Of a stretch of 64,000 nucleotides of DNA, positions 8,881-18,293 are shown piece after piece. The position numbers and the translations under genes were made by a program. Each line of letters opens with the position of its first letter. Position 1 is the first letter of the stretch. Location of the stretch: positions 1,612,001-1,676,000 of the forward strand of contig CAVNZM010000011.1 in NCBI GenBank assembly GCA_963693365.1. The letters are read 5' to 3'. The DNA is from Amoebidium appalachense (Eukaryota > Ichthyosporea). A model generated the notes under the pieces. That model saw nothing but the letters and a program-made list of their open reading frames with translations. It was not told where the DNA came from and ran no database searches.

Positions 8881-9462
8881 ATGCGCCACATCAAACGACA
8901 GAAGCGCCGCGCCACCAGCACGCTGCGCCGCCGCCGCCGCCGCCGCCGCACGTCCAACGCGCTCTCTGGCTGCGCGTGCACGCGGCGCTCGACGTCGCAC
9001 TCGGGCCCGGCCGCGGCCGCGGGCGTGCGGCGCACGACGACGCGCCACGGCAAGGTGCCGGTGTTCCTGGTGCCCGAGTGCAGCAAGACGCACACCGTGA
9101 CGGTGCGCGTGCAGGGCCAGGCCAAGACGTTCAAGCTCGTGTACGACGCGGGGTCCGAGAACAGCTACGTGGACCTGGAGGTGGCCAACGCCTGGGGCCT
9201 GATGGACGGCCGCAAGCCGCTGGTCCCGCACACCGAGTCCAACACGATCGACTCCAACGGCAACATCCACAAGAGCCTGCGGCTCACGGTGACGCTCGAG
9301 ATCCTGTGCCCCGACGGTGCCTGGTACCCTTCCAAGGGCGCACTCGAGGTGTGTCTGGATCGCAAGACAAACAAGCACGGACGGCTGTTCGGCGTTTCTC
9401 ATATGCGCACATTACGCGAGAGTGTACGCTACGTGGTTGACTACCAGGTGTGTCGGCGGTAG
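8881..9462 (+). CDS. Retropepsin-like aspartic protease domain protein with Arg-rich N-terminus
   Basis: 193 residues from ATG 8881. Residues 1-50 are extremely basic, including eight consecutive Arg encoded by CGC/CGG repeats. From residue ~58 the order of elements resembles retropepsins: two strands ending in VQGQ, a hydrophobic strand leading to D-A-G-S-E-N-S, a helix ending in WGL, a flap-like Asn-Gly turn, then strands and an LFGVSHMRTL element in the position of the usual h-h-G-x-D-x-L motif. The catalytic triplet is D-A-G rather than D-T/S-G. The fold assignment is inference from pattern; activity is uncertain. A role in processing virion proteins is possible. Confidence 0.55.
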   Translation: MRHIKRQKRRATSTLRRRRRRRRTSNALSGCACTRRSTSHSGPAAAAGVRRTTTRHGKVPVFLVPECSKTHTVTVRVQGQAKTFKLVYDAGSENSYVDLEVANAWGLMDGRKPLVPHTESNTIDSNGNIHKSLRLTVTLEILCPDGAWYPSKGALEVCLDRKTNKHGRLFGVSHMRTLRESVRYVVDYQVCRR

Positions 9463-9493
9463 GGCGCAAACCAATATCCCTCCACAGGCAGGG

Positions 9494-9539
9494 TATAAAA
9501 AGGTGACGCACAGGCAAATACCGTCAGTGTGCACACACC
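9494..9539 (+). promoter_or_regulatory. TATA-box promoter shared by the short Bro-like gene and its long paralog
   Basis: TATAAAA at 9494-9500 lies 46 bp before the ATG. The interval ends in a CGTCAGT element and a CACACACCATGGC start context. The same elements precede the full-length paralog (CATAAAAG at 16,592, ATG at 16,637), indicating that the promoter was duplicated with the gene. Confidence 0.7.
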
Positions 9540-9758
9540 ATGGCAAGTGAACAGAACAAGAAAGTCGACGTGTCGCTTCTCTGGAAGGAGTTCCCACAGT
9601 TCGAGGGCTCTCAGTTCAGGGTGCATGGAGAGGGGATGTCGGGCCGCGAGCCCGAGACCACGCAGATGGTGGTCAACGGCGACGTCCGCACGGTCAAGCT
9701 GTACCCCGCGGGCTTCCTGGAGAGGCACGCGCTGTTAAAGCGTTTTCCGCGCTCATGA
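9540..9758 (+). CDS. Internally deleted paralog of the Bro/KilA-like gene at 16,637
   Basis: 72 residues. The first ~22 residues (EQNKKVDVSLL followed by an FPQF element) match the N-terminus of the product encoded from 16,637. Residues ~38-66 (PETTQMVVNGDVRTVKLYP, then FLERHAL) match that product's extreme C-terminus. The ~200-residue middle is missing while the frame is preserved across the join. The copy extends a few residues beyond the paralog's stop. It could be a decayed duplicate, or a mini-protein retaining only the two conserved end motifs under the same promoter. Confidence 0.75.
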   Translation: MASEQNKKVDVSLLWKEFPQFEGSQFRVHGEGMSGREPETTQMVVNGDVRTVKLYPAGFLERHALLKRFPRS

Positions 9759-9889
9759 CGCGGATGCGATTGGATAACAGCAAACGGCCAATCAGCATGG
9801 CAAAACACGCGCGCGCCAATAAATGTCAGTCCACACGCGCATTCAAGCATGCTTGTCGTTTTTCATTGGTTTCGTTCCTTATCTGTGCC

Positions 9890-11479
9890 ATGGCGTTCGT
9901 GGATGAGTGGAAGAATTCCTTTGTCAGGTGCGATGGCGCCGACTTGGAGTGTCTCGTCGCCGTTAACGACCCCCCCGGGACGTACCCGCCACTACCAACA
10001 TTCGCAATCACAAGCAGGAGATTGCTAAATGGAGAAAGTACCTTGATTCTCTTGATCCGGCAATGCGAGTCCGCATTACCCTACGCGACGAGCACGCGCA
10101 CTCTCCGATCGGCTTTTGCAACATGACCGCCGCCCAACTGAAAGCCAGTCTTTACCACATGTTCTACGAGAAGCTCGAAGACACGTACGAATCAATGCAA
10201 GATCCCTTCTCCGACGAGGACCCTGACGATCACACCAGGCACGTCGGGCGGTACCTGAATCTCACACCCCCCTCGCTCGAGGATCCCTTTGCGCTCGACC
10301 TGGCCGAGGCCAGGCGCCAGATGGACGCCGCAGGGTTCAAGCTGGGTGGCCTCGCCGTCGCTGTCGTTTACCGCGTCCCGGGGCAAAACTCCTACAACGA
10401 AAGACCCGAGCTCCTGAGCCGGCTGGTCCTCTTCAAGACCGATGACGGTCGCTACTTCAACATCACGAGTTTCTCGGACGACTACGCCGACGAGATCCCA
10501 ACCCCCTTCGAAGCCATCGACGGCGTCGCCGACGCCGACGCGGTCTACCTGCACATCGAGCCGGTCGTCGAAGGGTACATTCGCGGCCGCTCGTACCGCG
10601 AACCGTGGTTGCCTGGCGCGTGGCCCAAGTTACGCCTCGTCTTTGCGCTGGGCCAGCGCGACCCCAGTGCAGTCCGCGGTCGCGCCGTCCTTGACCGAGG
10701 CGCGCTGTTGGCGATCGTCCACGCCATGTGCAACGGCCGGCCTGATCTGGAACCCCGCCCCCCGGCCACCGATAAGCCCCGCGAGCCCGACGAGCCACGT
10801 TCTCCGCCCCCCAAGCGCGCGAAGCTGACCGACCCCAGCGACCCCGACGAACCCAACCAGCCCCCGAGCCCCCGCCCCACCGCGTCCCTGTGGCTGCGCG
10901 TGCGCGCCAGCGACGATTCCTTCGAAGGCCCCGGTGTCGACACCTCCTTCGAAGCCTGCGAGCAGCTCGACGACTACAAGGCCAGCATGGTCGTCAGGGA
11001 CCCCCGTTCGTGACGAGTACATCATCAACACGCCCAGGCTGACCGCCATCCTGTCCGATGACTATGTGATGGTTGTCGACAAGCGGGGCATCAACTTCGA
11101 AGACCCATACAACTCGGAGGAGGGGCCACACGGCGACGGCCCGCCCCCGAACCGCCTAGAGATGTGCCTCGCCTACGGCGCAGGCGTTGCGAAATTCGGC
11201 ATAGCCGATCTGGACAAGGATCCTAATTCCAAGGACATGGACAACGCCCCGAAGCCCAAAGACACGTATCCCCTGTGGCGCCAGATGGTGGGTCTGATTG
11301 CAAGGTACGAGTCTGGGCCGATGGCCACGCTCCTGAGCTACCAGGACCGCGACTTCCTCACGTTCTTCGCCCACGTCTCGCCCTCTGCGCCCGCCCGCGC
11401 CCAGGCCATTCGAATCCTCAACGAGCGGTATGCCCAAGACGACGACAAGGAGGATGTCATCGTGTGCCCCATCATGTGA
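9890..11479 (+). pseudogene. Unidentified viral gene of about 530 codons with two frame breaks
   Basis: Protein-like composition starts at ATG 9890 (MAFVDEW) and changes frame near a run of seven C at 9970-9976. It continues to ~11,000 and changes frame again at five C (11,001-11,005), ending at 11,479. The middle part has a KRAKL basic cluster inside a Pro/Asp/Glu-rich linker, flanked by acidic globular segments. No family is recognised. A CCAAT-containing upstream stretch (9,770-9,890) with an AATAAA-like TATA substitute probably serves as promoter. Both breaks sit at homopolymers, so sequencing error cannot be excluded for this gene alone. Confidence 0.55.
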
Positions 11480-11704
11480 TGTTTATAGGCGCGATTTCAG
11501 GTCTCAAGATGTGTGATTGGTCGACGTGTTCAGATCTACCAATCCAATTATACCCTTGCCCAGTAGTTTTGGATTGGTAGATTCGGAATCAGCATCACCA
11601 TTCATTGGTTGATGGGCTGGCGGGCATCTCTGATTGGTGGGGCCTACGCATATCGCGTGTATATAATCACCACACGACAGCACATTTCATCATCACATGC
11701 ACAC
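11480..11704 (+). promoter_or_regulatory. Promoter with GATTGG array and TATA box
   Basis: The interval contains five or more ATTGG/CCAAT motifs (near 11,515, 11,539, 11,573, 11,603 and 11,632), followed by TATATAA at 11,660-11,666, 39-45 bp before the ATG at 11,705. This is one of the clearest examples of the promoter layout used across the viral half. Confidence 0.7.
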
Positions 11705-12109
11705 ATGTCATACACCACAATGGATATAGACATTGACATGATCTTGGACACCATCCGTCTGGCCTACCCGGATGTCGCGCGGCTGACCGAGGACGAAAAG
11801 ACCAGGCTCGTCCAGCTGATGGCTGACAGCAACAACACGGGCCCCCCGTTTGAACGCTTGTGCGCCGTCTGGGGATCCGTGACCAACGGCATCGTCACCC
11901 CCGATCTCCGCACCCGGCCCGACCCCAGCGACGCCACCTCTGTGATCTGCCACGGTATAAGGGGCCTCGGTGCGGAGATCATAAGGCTGCGCCGGGAGAA
12001 AGATGTCATCAACCAGGCCTTGGTTGAAATGCAGCGCACTTTAGACGACCGCCGCCTGGCAAAGCGCCGCCACTATGAATCCGAGCCGCAGCTGACAGAC
12101 GCCGAATAA
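11705..12109 (+). CDS. Unidentified 134-aa protein with C-terminal helix
   Basis: The start is ATG 11,705, with a second ATG five codons later. Residues 5-45 are acidic and helical. Residues ~85-120 form a charged helix (IIRLRREKDVINQALVEMQ) consistent with a coiled coil, followed by a basic segment and an acidic tail. No known domain is recognised. AATAAA elements follow the stop (12,106 and 12,152). The strong promoter and intact frame argue for a real gene. Confidence 0.65.
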   Translation: MSYTTMDIDIDMILDTIRLAYPDVARLTEDEKTRLVQLMADSNNTGPPFERLCAVWGSVTNGIVTPDLRTRPDPSDATSVICHGIRGLGAEIIRLRREKDVINQALVEMQRTLDDRRLAKRRHYESEPQLTDAE

Positions 12110-12175
12110 ACCCGACTGTGCGGGCGGTGCCTGTGGCCCCCTCCCAGTCGACAATAAACTAGTATTCGCAAACCA

Positions 12176-12640
12176 TGCCCCCCCCCCCATGCCCCCCCCC
12201 CCCCCTGATTGCATCGCTTGTCACTTTTCTTGTCATCTTGTCTTGACATGGTTTGTTGTCTGTTGTCTCTCGTGCCCACCTCAGGCCCCGAGGTGCCCGA
12301 GGGGCCCGCGAGGCCCGTGTGGCCCGTGTGGCCCGCGAGGCCTTTTTCGTGTGGCCTGTGTGGCCCGCGCGCAGAACGTCGTGTGTGTGTGTGCGCGCGC
12401 GGTGCATGTGTGCCTCGCATGCAGAACGTCTGTGTGTGTTGTGTGTGCCTTGTGTGCGCGCGGCGCGTGTGCCTCGCATGCCTCGCATGCCTCGCATGCC
12501 TCGTGGGTGGGTGGGGGGGGGGGTGTGGGTCCGTGTTCCGAGTTCAAGTTGTGCGTTTACTTGGTTCCTCGTGGGCCCCTCCCAGCCACCCCCAGCCACC
12601 CGGGCCCCGGGGGGAGGTGTCACGCCATCAACGCCCAGAT
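12176..12640. repeat. Low-complexity C-rich and CCCGTGTGGC/CTCGCATGC minisatellite
   Basis: Poly-C stretches are followed by degenerate GAGGCCCGTGTGGCCC and GTGTGCCTCGCATGC units and a G-run. Long frames cross this stretch in several phases but only because of repeat composition. Similar C-rich units (CCTCACGTGCC) occur at 30,806-31,070, beyond the last viral-type gene. Confidence 0.75.
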
Positions 12641-13041
12641 TTCCGAGCTTCCGGTGTAGCGGCGGATGCCGTGTGCACGGATGGGGGGGCGTTGTGAGGC
12701 CCAACTGGAAACAGCCCGTACAGGATGTCCTCCTCGCACGTCACCAGGATCTCGTGCTTGTCCATGATCTTCATGGCGTGCGCGATGGTTTCGGCGGGCA
12801 CGGGCCGGCCGTGGTTGAACAGGTGCACGCGCATCTCCTTGTCGGGGTGGAAGTGGTGGTTGGCCAGCACGTTCGCCATGGCTGTCTTCCAGCCCGCCAG
12901 CTGCTCGACCTGGACGATCTGGTGGTCCGTCAGCACGTCGATGCGCCCGACCTTGGTGAGCGCCTCCTCGACGCCTTCCAGCCGGTCGGCCAGCTCGTAT
13001 ACGACCATGTTCCGTGTGAACTCAAGCTCGGTGTCCGTCAT
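12628..13041 (-). CDS. Unidentified 137-aa helical protein
   Basis: The start at 13,041 was chosen as the first ATG with protein-like composition. Residues 1-110 are predominantly helical and acidic, with HHFHP and a HAMKIMDKHEI helix; the last 25 residues are low-complexity and extend into the repeat-rich region. No family is recognised. The start overlaps a zinc-finger fragment on the same strand in another frame, suggesting a fusion of unrelated sequences or a frame-broken upstream gene. Confidence 0.5.
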   Translation of the reverse strand: MTDTELEFTRNMVVYELADRLEGVEEALTKVGRIDVLTDHQIVQVEQLAGWKTAMANVLANHHFHPDKEMRVHLFNHGRPVPAETIAHAMKIMDKHEILVTCEEDILYGLFPVGPHNAPPSVHTASAATPEARKSGR

Positions 13042-13261
13042 CACATACCGCACACATAAAATTCGCGTGCCGCCCCAAGGCCTGGCAACCCTCCCAGTCA
13101 CACTGAAAAGGTAGTTCCCCAGTGTGGAGCCGATAATGAAGCTCCAAAGTAGAACGTTGTGTAAACCCCCTTAAACATCCAGGCCAAAGGCATACATGTG
13201 GCCTCTGACCTGTGTGCGTAAGACGATGTCGCTGGAGGGCTGCTCTCGAAGGGTCTCCCAC
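13022..13261 (-). pseudogene. C2H2 zinc-finger fragment
   Basis: 79 codons encode the end of one finger (LQRHRLTHTGQRP), one complete C-x4-C-x12-H-x3-H finger joined by TGE/TGQ linkers, and the start of another (FQCDWEGC) that is not completed in frame. The TFIIIA-type linkers show true homology to tandem-finger proteins. No upstream fingers are seen beyond 13,261, where DNA becomes AT-rich. This is a truncated remnant rather than an intact regulator. Confidence 0.7.
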
Positions 13262-13946
13262 AGGTCTCTCCCCTTATCCCCTTATTAATTAGCCATTTAT
13301 AGAAATAGAGTTAAGAAACTTTATTTTGATTTGTTCTTGTTAATTAACACGTGACATTTATCCAATGATTATCCCTTTATCTTCCCCTTATGCTAATTAG
13401 TATAATGACAACATAATGAGAATGTAAGGAGAAAGGGAATGGGATCAGGCCTTGGATCTCGGACAACACTTTCAGGTGGTTGCAGGCCAGCCATATTAAC
13501 TATGTGGACGACACTCTTCAAAGGTTCCAGCTCAGTCATATACAACATGTGCACAGAAAATATATATCCCCTCCAATCACAACAAAACCACCGACACCAC
13601 CACCAACCTACCCAAGTTACCACCAACCTACCAACAGTATTCGCGATTTCAATTAGTAGAATTAGACCCAAACGTCGATTTCACTTATAAATAGTAGGTT
13701 GGGTAGGTTCAGTGGGTTGTTTTGGGGTTGATTCGGGCTGGGGCAAAAACAAAACGAACACCAACGATGTGTGTTTGGGGGGACCCCTCCGAGAACCTAC
13801 CCAACCTACCGAAGTTACCAAATCACCCAACAACCAATGAAACACGCCCGTTAAACCAAGAAACCAATCAGATGGCTTTGTTAAACTGTTTGCGCAAAAC
13901 CCAAGCTACCACCAAGTGGCCGAAGTTACTGAAAGGAAGCTGGCGA
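13262..13946. other. AT-rich intergenic region with CCAACCTACC repeats
   Basis: No gene is seen. The first part is markedly AT-rich, with TTAATTAA-type motifs. The motif ACCAACCTACC and close variants recur around 13,600-13,640 and 13,790-13,830, and appear inverted (GGTTGGGTAGGTT) at 13,697-13,710. This region separates the zinc-finger fragment from the decayed primase-helicase. Confidence 0.6.
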
Positions 13947-16022
13947 TCACTTATGCGAAAGTATCTTCGAGAACGAAACTCGATAAGCGCGCGATGTCTT
14001 AGACACTGCCCCCACCGCCACCGATTCGCGTAGCGGTACATGCAGCGCCTCTCCAAACACCTGTGTCAGCGTAGATCCCAACCTCTTGATGCCCACCACC
14101 CGCCGACTGTCGAGCATGTTGGCGTCGGCCCACATTCGCATCCGTTCAGCCATGCCAGTGGCTGTTACCCAGCACCCATCCGCGATTCCAAAGTCTTGTG
14201 TTCCGTCGGCTCCTTGGGCGATGTCCCTCAGAAATTGTATTTCTAGCGGCAGACTCTTCTCCATGAGCTGTTGCTTGAGCTTGGTATGGGGAGGCGGCGG
14301 CATTGTCTTAGGGACTAGTCGGGGAGGTCCAGGAAGAAGTGGAACAGTGCCTCCAACACCTCCGGCTGCCGGTGAAATTTGACGAACTCGTCGAAATACT
14401 GGAGCTGACCCACCCTGGCGCCGTTCGCCTCGAGACATATGAACCTCCGATCGGATAGCTCCACACGAACCGGCCAGTCTTCGTTTGACAGGAAGACGTA
14501 GCGCTCGTAGTTTTTGGTGTAGATACCGTCCACGCCCTTCTTCTCCAAAAGGCTGTCTTCTTGTGTGATTAGACTTTTGATGAGGTTGTTTGCCTCATGG
14601 CACCCACCGAAGACACACTCGTCGATGACCGCCAGTAGTTTGTGGTTGAGATGGGCGTTGAACTTGCTGGATATGTGTTCCTTGTTCTTCACGTATGCGT
14701 AGTATTCCGAGCCTACCAGCGCCTTGAGTACGTCGAAGAACACGTTTTTTCCGGTTCCTTGGACTGACTTGACGAGTACTGCCGCTCCAGATTTGGTGTC
14801 GGGGTACTGGAAGATCTGAGCCACCCACTTGAGAAGGTATTCGAATGCCTCAGCGTTGCCATCGGCAAGCACCTCGAATGCGTGGCGTATGAACATCTCG
14901 ATCCCGCCATACTCCCGTACACGGTATTTCTCGAGGAGCTCATCGGGCATCACGACGACCTTCTGGCCAGGATTGGGTAGGGGATCATGGGGCAGTCTGG
15001 ACCCATGTAACGGAACCCATCGGTGTATTTGATGGGGAAACCGCGGAAGAAGTTGTACGTGAACAGGGCTCCTTGGCGGTACTTGGGGTTTGTCTCCCCT
15101 GTCTTCGGGTGTGGCGATGCGGGGTCGAACACGGCTCCCGCATAACGAGGAACATGTCTTCCGGTCATGAAGTCGAGGCCCGTGTACGTCCGTTTGATTT
15201 CCGCTCTCACCCTCCATCCACTCAACCACGAAACCCTGCATGGTGCATCGCATGTCCTTCTCGGTCAACGTCTTGAGCGTGTACACGCTTTTGTCGTGAC
15301 ACCAGACCTTCAAGAGGTAGAGCGACGTGCCGTTGATCTTTCCCACCCACTTCTGCAGATACTCGACGAGCTCGGTTTCCTGCCAGGTGGTTGGCAGCAG
15401 GTCCGGCATGAACTCGTATCCGCCAGGGGGATCGGTTGACTCCTGCTCCAGAACCCTGAATCACCTCCTCGATGAGGGTCTCCCGTTTCTGGTCTTTCTT
15501 TGTAGCCGTGGCGGGCACGGCTGCCGTGTTCGCTGCTGCGCCATAGATGGTCGTGTGGGCCCCCTGACTCCAGTGGGTTGCGGACGTCCAGTCGAGAATA
15601 GGGTTCATCACTACCCTGTTAGCAGAAGGAAATTTCTCCTTGGCCCACGACTTGAGCGCGGCCCTGTTTGGTCCGGGGGGTGGGTGGCGGGTGTTGCACT
15701 CGTAGTGCGCGGTCTTGTGGCGCTTGGACTGACGCGTGGTTATTTCAGCATAAACCACGCCAAACTGTCGCTTGAGGGAGTCGACGAGGTCCTTGTGCTC
15801 AAATGGCTCGTTGTCCACCGTAACTTCGCGGGACCCCTGGGGTGCGAACACCGCGAGGTACCAGTCTGGGCAGGCACTGCGGCGCGAGAGTCCTTGGTTG
15901 GCCTGGAGGGGTTGGTCTGCACCTTCGCAGCAAACCTCGTATTCGGGCTTCTTGTCGGCACCCTCGTTGTCGGCGTCCCTGCCCTGTCCCTGGTGCATGG
16001 TTTCGGTAGATGCCATTGTCAT
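13947..16022 (-). pseudogene. D5-like primase / superfamily 3 helicase, frame broken at four or more places
   Basis: Translation starts near 16,022. The N-terminal part runs to ~15,465, then changes frame at ~15,465, ~15,205, ~14,965 and ~14,320. The ATPase core is intact within one segment: Walker A GTGKN near 14,745, Walker B LLAVIDE near 14,630, and the downstream YVFLSNEDWP sensor-like stretch. Before it lies an FDPASP element and FFRGF, typical of the linker in viral primase-helicases. After the last break a C-terminal segment (KQQLMEKSLPLEIQFLRD) matches the usual helicase tail. In viruses this enzyme unwinds and primes the genome at replication forks. As sequenced it cannot give one full-length protein. 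Confidence 0.85.
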
Positions 16023-16092
16023 AGGGTATAGATAATATTTTTTGGACCTGGATGGTGAATCCAATCCGGTTTTTTGTGTGCCTAATAGAGGG

Positions 16093-16596
16093 ATGTGTTC
16101 CGCTGGACCCAGCAAGCAGGATCCGGGTCTGACGTACAAGGTGTATCGCTGCACGGTGGATGGGTGTGGATATAGCACCAAGCGGAACAACAACATGGCC
16201 GGACACGTCGACATGCATGCGGGAATCAAGCGGCACGTATGTCCCAAAGAGGGATGCAACAGACGGTACAGGAGTGCGCAGGGCCTGGAGAGACACTTAC
16301 AGTCGCACACGGGCGCCTATTTGTATCCGTGCACCGTGCAAGGATGTTCTTACAACGCTACCTGTAGCGTTCATCTGCGCCGCCATATGATGAAGCACAC
16401 TGCCACGCGTCCGTATGCGTGCCCGGTGCAGGGATGCACTCACCGTGCCCGGTGCAAATCCAACCTGGCAGTGCATATCCGACACCACTCGGACGCGTAC
16501 AAGTACAGGTGTTCGCATGCAGGGTGTGGTTATGGTGCCAACAGAAGCGACTTTCTGAAACACCATGAAAGCACACACGCGCCAGAGAGTGCATAA
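16093..16596 (+). CDS. Five-finger C2H2 zinc-finger protein
   Basis: 167 residues from ATG 16,093. Five consecutive fingers of the form C-x4-C-x12-H-x3/4-H fill nearly the whole protein, each with a conserved Gly after the CxxxxC knuckle (VDGCGYS, KEGCNRR, VQGCSYN, VQGCTHR, HAGCGYG). Linkers are H-T/H-S/H-A types. Tandem C2H2 arrays bind DNA, so a viral transcription regulator is likely. The gene is divergent from the primase-helicase with ~70 bp between starts, and ends 40 bp before the Bro-like gene. Confidence 0.85.
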   Translation: MCSAGPSKQDPGLTYKVYRCTVDGCGYSTKRNNNMAGHVDMHAGIKRHVCPKEGCNRRYRSAQGLERHLQSHTGAYLYPCTVQGCSYNATCSVHLRRHMMKHTATRPYACPVQGCTHRARCKSNLAVHIRHHSDAYKYRCSHAGCGYGANRSDFLKHHESTHAPESA

Positions 16597-16636
16597 AAGG
16601 GCGAACCGCGAATAAACATCGTCAGTCTCGCACACC
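16592..16636 (+). promoter_or_regulatory. TATA-like promoter of the Bro/KilA-like gene
   Basis: CATAAAAG at 16,592-16,599 is followed by CGTCAGT and a CACACCATGGC start context, the same elements as upstream of the short paralog at 9,540. The TATA-like box overlaps the stop codon of the zinc-finger gene. Confidence 0.65.
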
Positions 16637-17522
16637 ATGGCTGCCGAACAGAACTCAAAAGTCGACATGTCGCTTCTTTCCAAAGACTTCCCGCAGTTCA
16701 AGGACGCCATCGTGCGTGTAGACAACGATACCAAGATGGCTAGCGTGCTGGACGTAGCCGGTCTGGTAGTCGGAACTGGCGCTGGGAGGGAAGCGTGGTC
16801 CCAGATGACAAAGTCGACCGACCCGGAGATCGTAGACATTGTCAGCCGCACTGACAAAGTCCGCATCAACGGAAAGGGCAAGCTCACTCCCGTGGCCCCC
16901 TTCAAGGTCCTCCTCGAGATCATCTTCCTGCTGCCCGGCAAGCGCGCTCATGACTTCCGCAAGACCTGCGCCACCTACATCGCGCTCCTGATGGCCGGAG
17001 ACCTGTCGCTGATCCCCGAGATCGAGGCGCGCTTCGACAGCAGCACGCCCGAGGAGCGCGACTTCTTCCGCAACGGCACCGACGAGACCCCCGAGCGCAA
17101 GCGGAAGCGTGAGGACCTGGAGCAGGAGCGCCGGCTGCGCCTGCGGCGCGAGGCCGCGGAGGTGCAGCGCCTCGAGATGGAGAACGTGCACATGTACCGC
17201 GGGCTGCTCGAGGAGTTCGGTCTGGAGCGGGACCCCGCGCATGCGCATGCTGCTCAACGACGCGGTTGCCAACATCCTGGTGCCCGCGAGCGGTCCTAGG
17301 GCGGTGGAGGGGCCCGCGCTGACGGACTACGTAACGGTGGGCAAGTTTCTGCTAGACAACGGGATCAAGGACAAGACCAGCAGCACAGTGGGCCGCCACG
17401 TGGCCAAAAAGTGGCGAGAGGAGGAGGGAGGCGAGCCCGAAGAGACCATGATGATGGTGCAGGGCGACATGCGCCCGGTTAAGGTCTACCCGGTTCGCTT
17501 CCTGGAGAAGCACGTGCTCTAA
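16637..17522 (+). pseudogene. Bro/KilA-N-like viral protein with one frame break
   Basis: The N-terminal frame covers residues 1-~200 and includes a FLLPGKRAHDFRK helix followed by a GDLSLIPEIEARF segment. This arrangement is seen in Bro-N/MSV199-type DNA-binding proteins of large DNA viruses. A basic, Glu/Arg-rich coiled region follows. At ~17,233, in a CCCC run, the frame shifts and continues for ~95 codons to 17,522, with a KDKTSSTVGRHVAKKW helix and the conserved tail FLEKHVL. The same tail is present in the short paralog at 9,540, which supports the second frame as genuine coding sequence. Exact family membership is inference. Confidence 0.7.
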
Positions 17523-17525
17523 CAC

Positions 17526-17560
<35 letters not shown>

Positions 17561-17570
17561 GCGCGCGCGT
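17523..17570. repeat. (CA)n(CG)n microsatellite
   Basis: A CA repeat running into a CG repeat lies directly after the stop codon of the Bro-like gene and before an AATAAA at ~17,578. Confidence 0.85.
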
Positions 17571-17619
17571 GGCTTTGAATAAACCCTCCAGGCCACTCTT
17601 AGGTCTTTATTGAACATGT

Positions 17620-18093
17620 CTACTCGCGCGCGTGCACGTGGCAGTGGGTCGTGCCCTTCACCCTGTTCCTGCAGGGCCTGCCACGCTTGGTCGTGCCCTC
17701 GCAGTACTGTATTTCGACGCCCCCAGCCGCTGGTGTCGCGGGCGGCGAGTGTGGGGCGGGGGCGGCCGGGCCCGGGGTGGACGCGGCGAGCGCGGGCACG
17801 CCGGCGCCGGCGGTGGCGGGCTGCTCCTGGACGGCCAGGACGGCCCTGATGCCGGCGAGCAGTATGTTGGCCTGGGCGTAGTCCCGGGCCTTGCAGGCGT
17901 GGTAGATGTTGATGGTGCCGTCGCTGTAGAGGAGCACGCCGGACGCGGGGTGGAAGCACGTCCATGGCTTTGAGTTGCGGTGCGCTGAACACTTGCCCCC
18001 TGTTTTGTTTGCGCACTGTGCCAACGTCAAGCGCGCAAACGCAGGGCATCTCTCTGCGTCATCCGCATCGGGGCGCCGAAGTGTGTCCGTCAT
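17620..18093 (-). CDS. Zinc-ribbon-like Cys/His protein, 157 aa
   Basis: Start ATG 18,093. Two Cys/His modules flank a Pro/Ala-rich linker. The N-terminal module has C-x10-C-x6-C-x2-H (CPAF…CANKTGGKCSAH). The C-terminal module has CEGTTKRGRPC…HCHVH, resembling the short C-x-T-x-K-x-G-x-x-C…C-x-x-H motif common in giant-virus and protist proteins (DUF5763-like, inference). These motifs probably bind zinc. The frame is intact. TATAAAA lies ~75 bp upstream and the gene converges on the Bro-like gene. Confidence 0.7.
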   Translation of the reverse strand: MTDTLRRPDADDAERCPAFARLTLAQCANKTGGKCSAHRNSKPWTCFHPASGVLLYSDGTINIYHACKARDYAQANILLAGIRAVLAVQEQPATAGAGVPALAASTPGPAAPAPHSPPATPAAGGVEIQYCEGTTKRGRPCRNRVKGTTHCHVHARE

Positions 18094-18167
18094 TTTGGGG
18101 TGTGTTTTGGTGTGCACTGTTGCTGGCAGCTGTGTTGAAATGAAACGGGTGGTGAAGAGGGTGTGCA

Positions 18168-18275
18168 TTTTATACCCCCTCCTATCCAATAGAAAGCGCG
18201 CAATAGATCCAACAGATCCCGAGATCTTATATCTACCAATCGCCTTGGGCTACCGCAGATCGCGGACCAATCAGA
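18168..18275 (-). promoter_or_regulatory. TATA box and GATTGG boxes upstream of the 18,093 gene
   Basis: On the minus strand TATAAAA (18,174-18,168) is preceded by ATTGG motifs near 18,188, 18,240 and 18,272. This is the same layout as other viral-half promoters. Confidence 0.65.
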
Positions 18276-18293
18276 TTCGGTCGCGATAACCCA

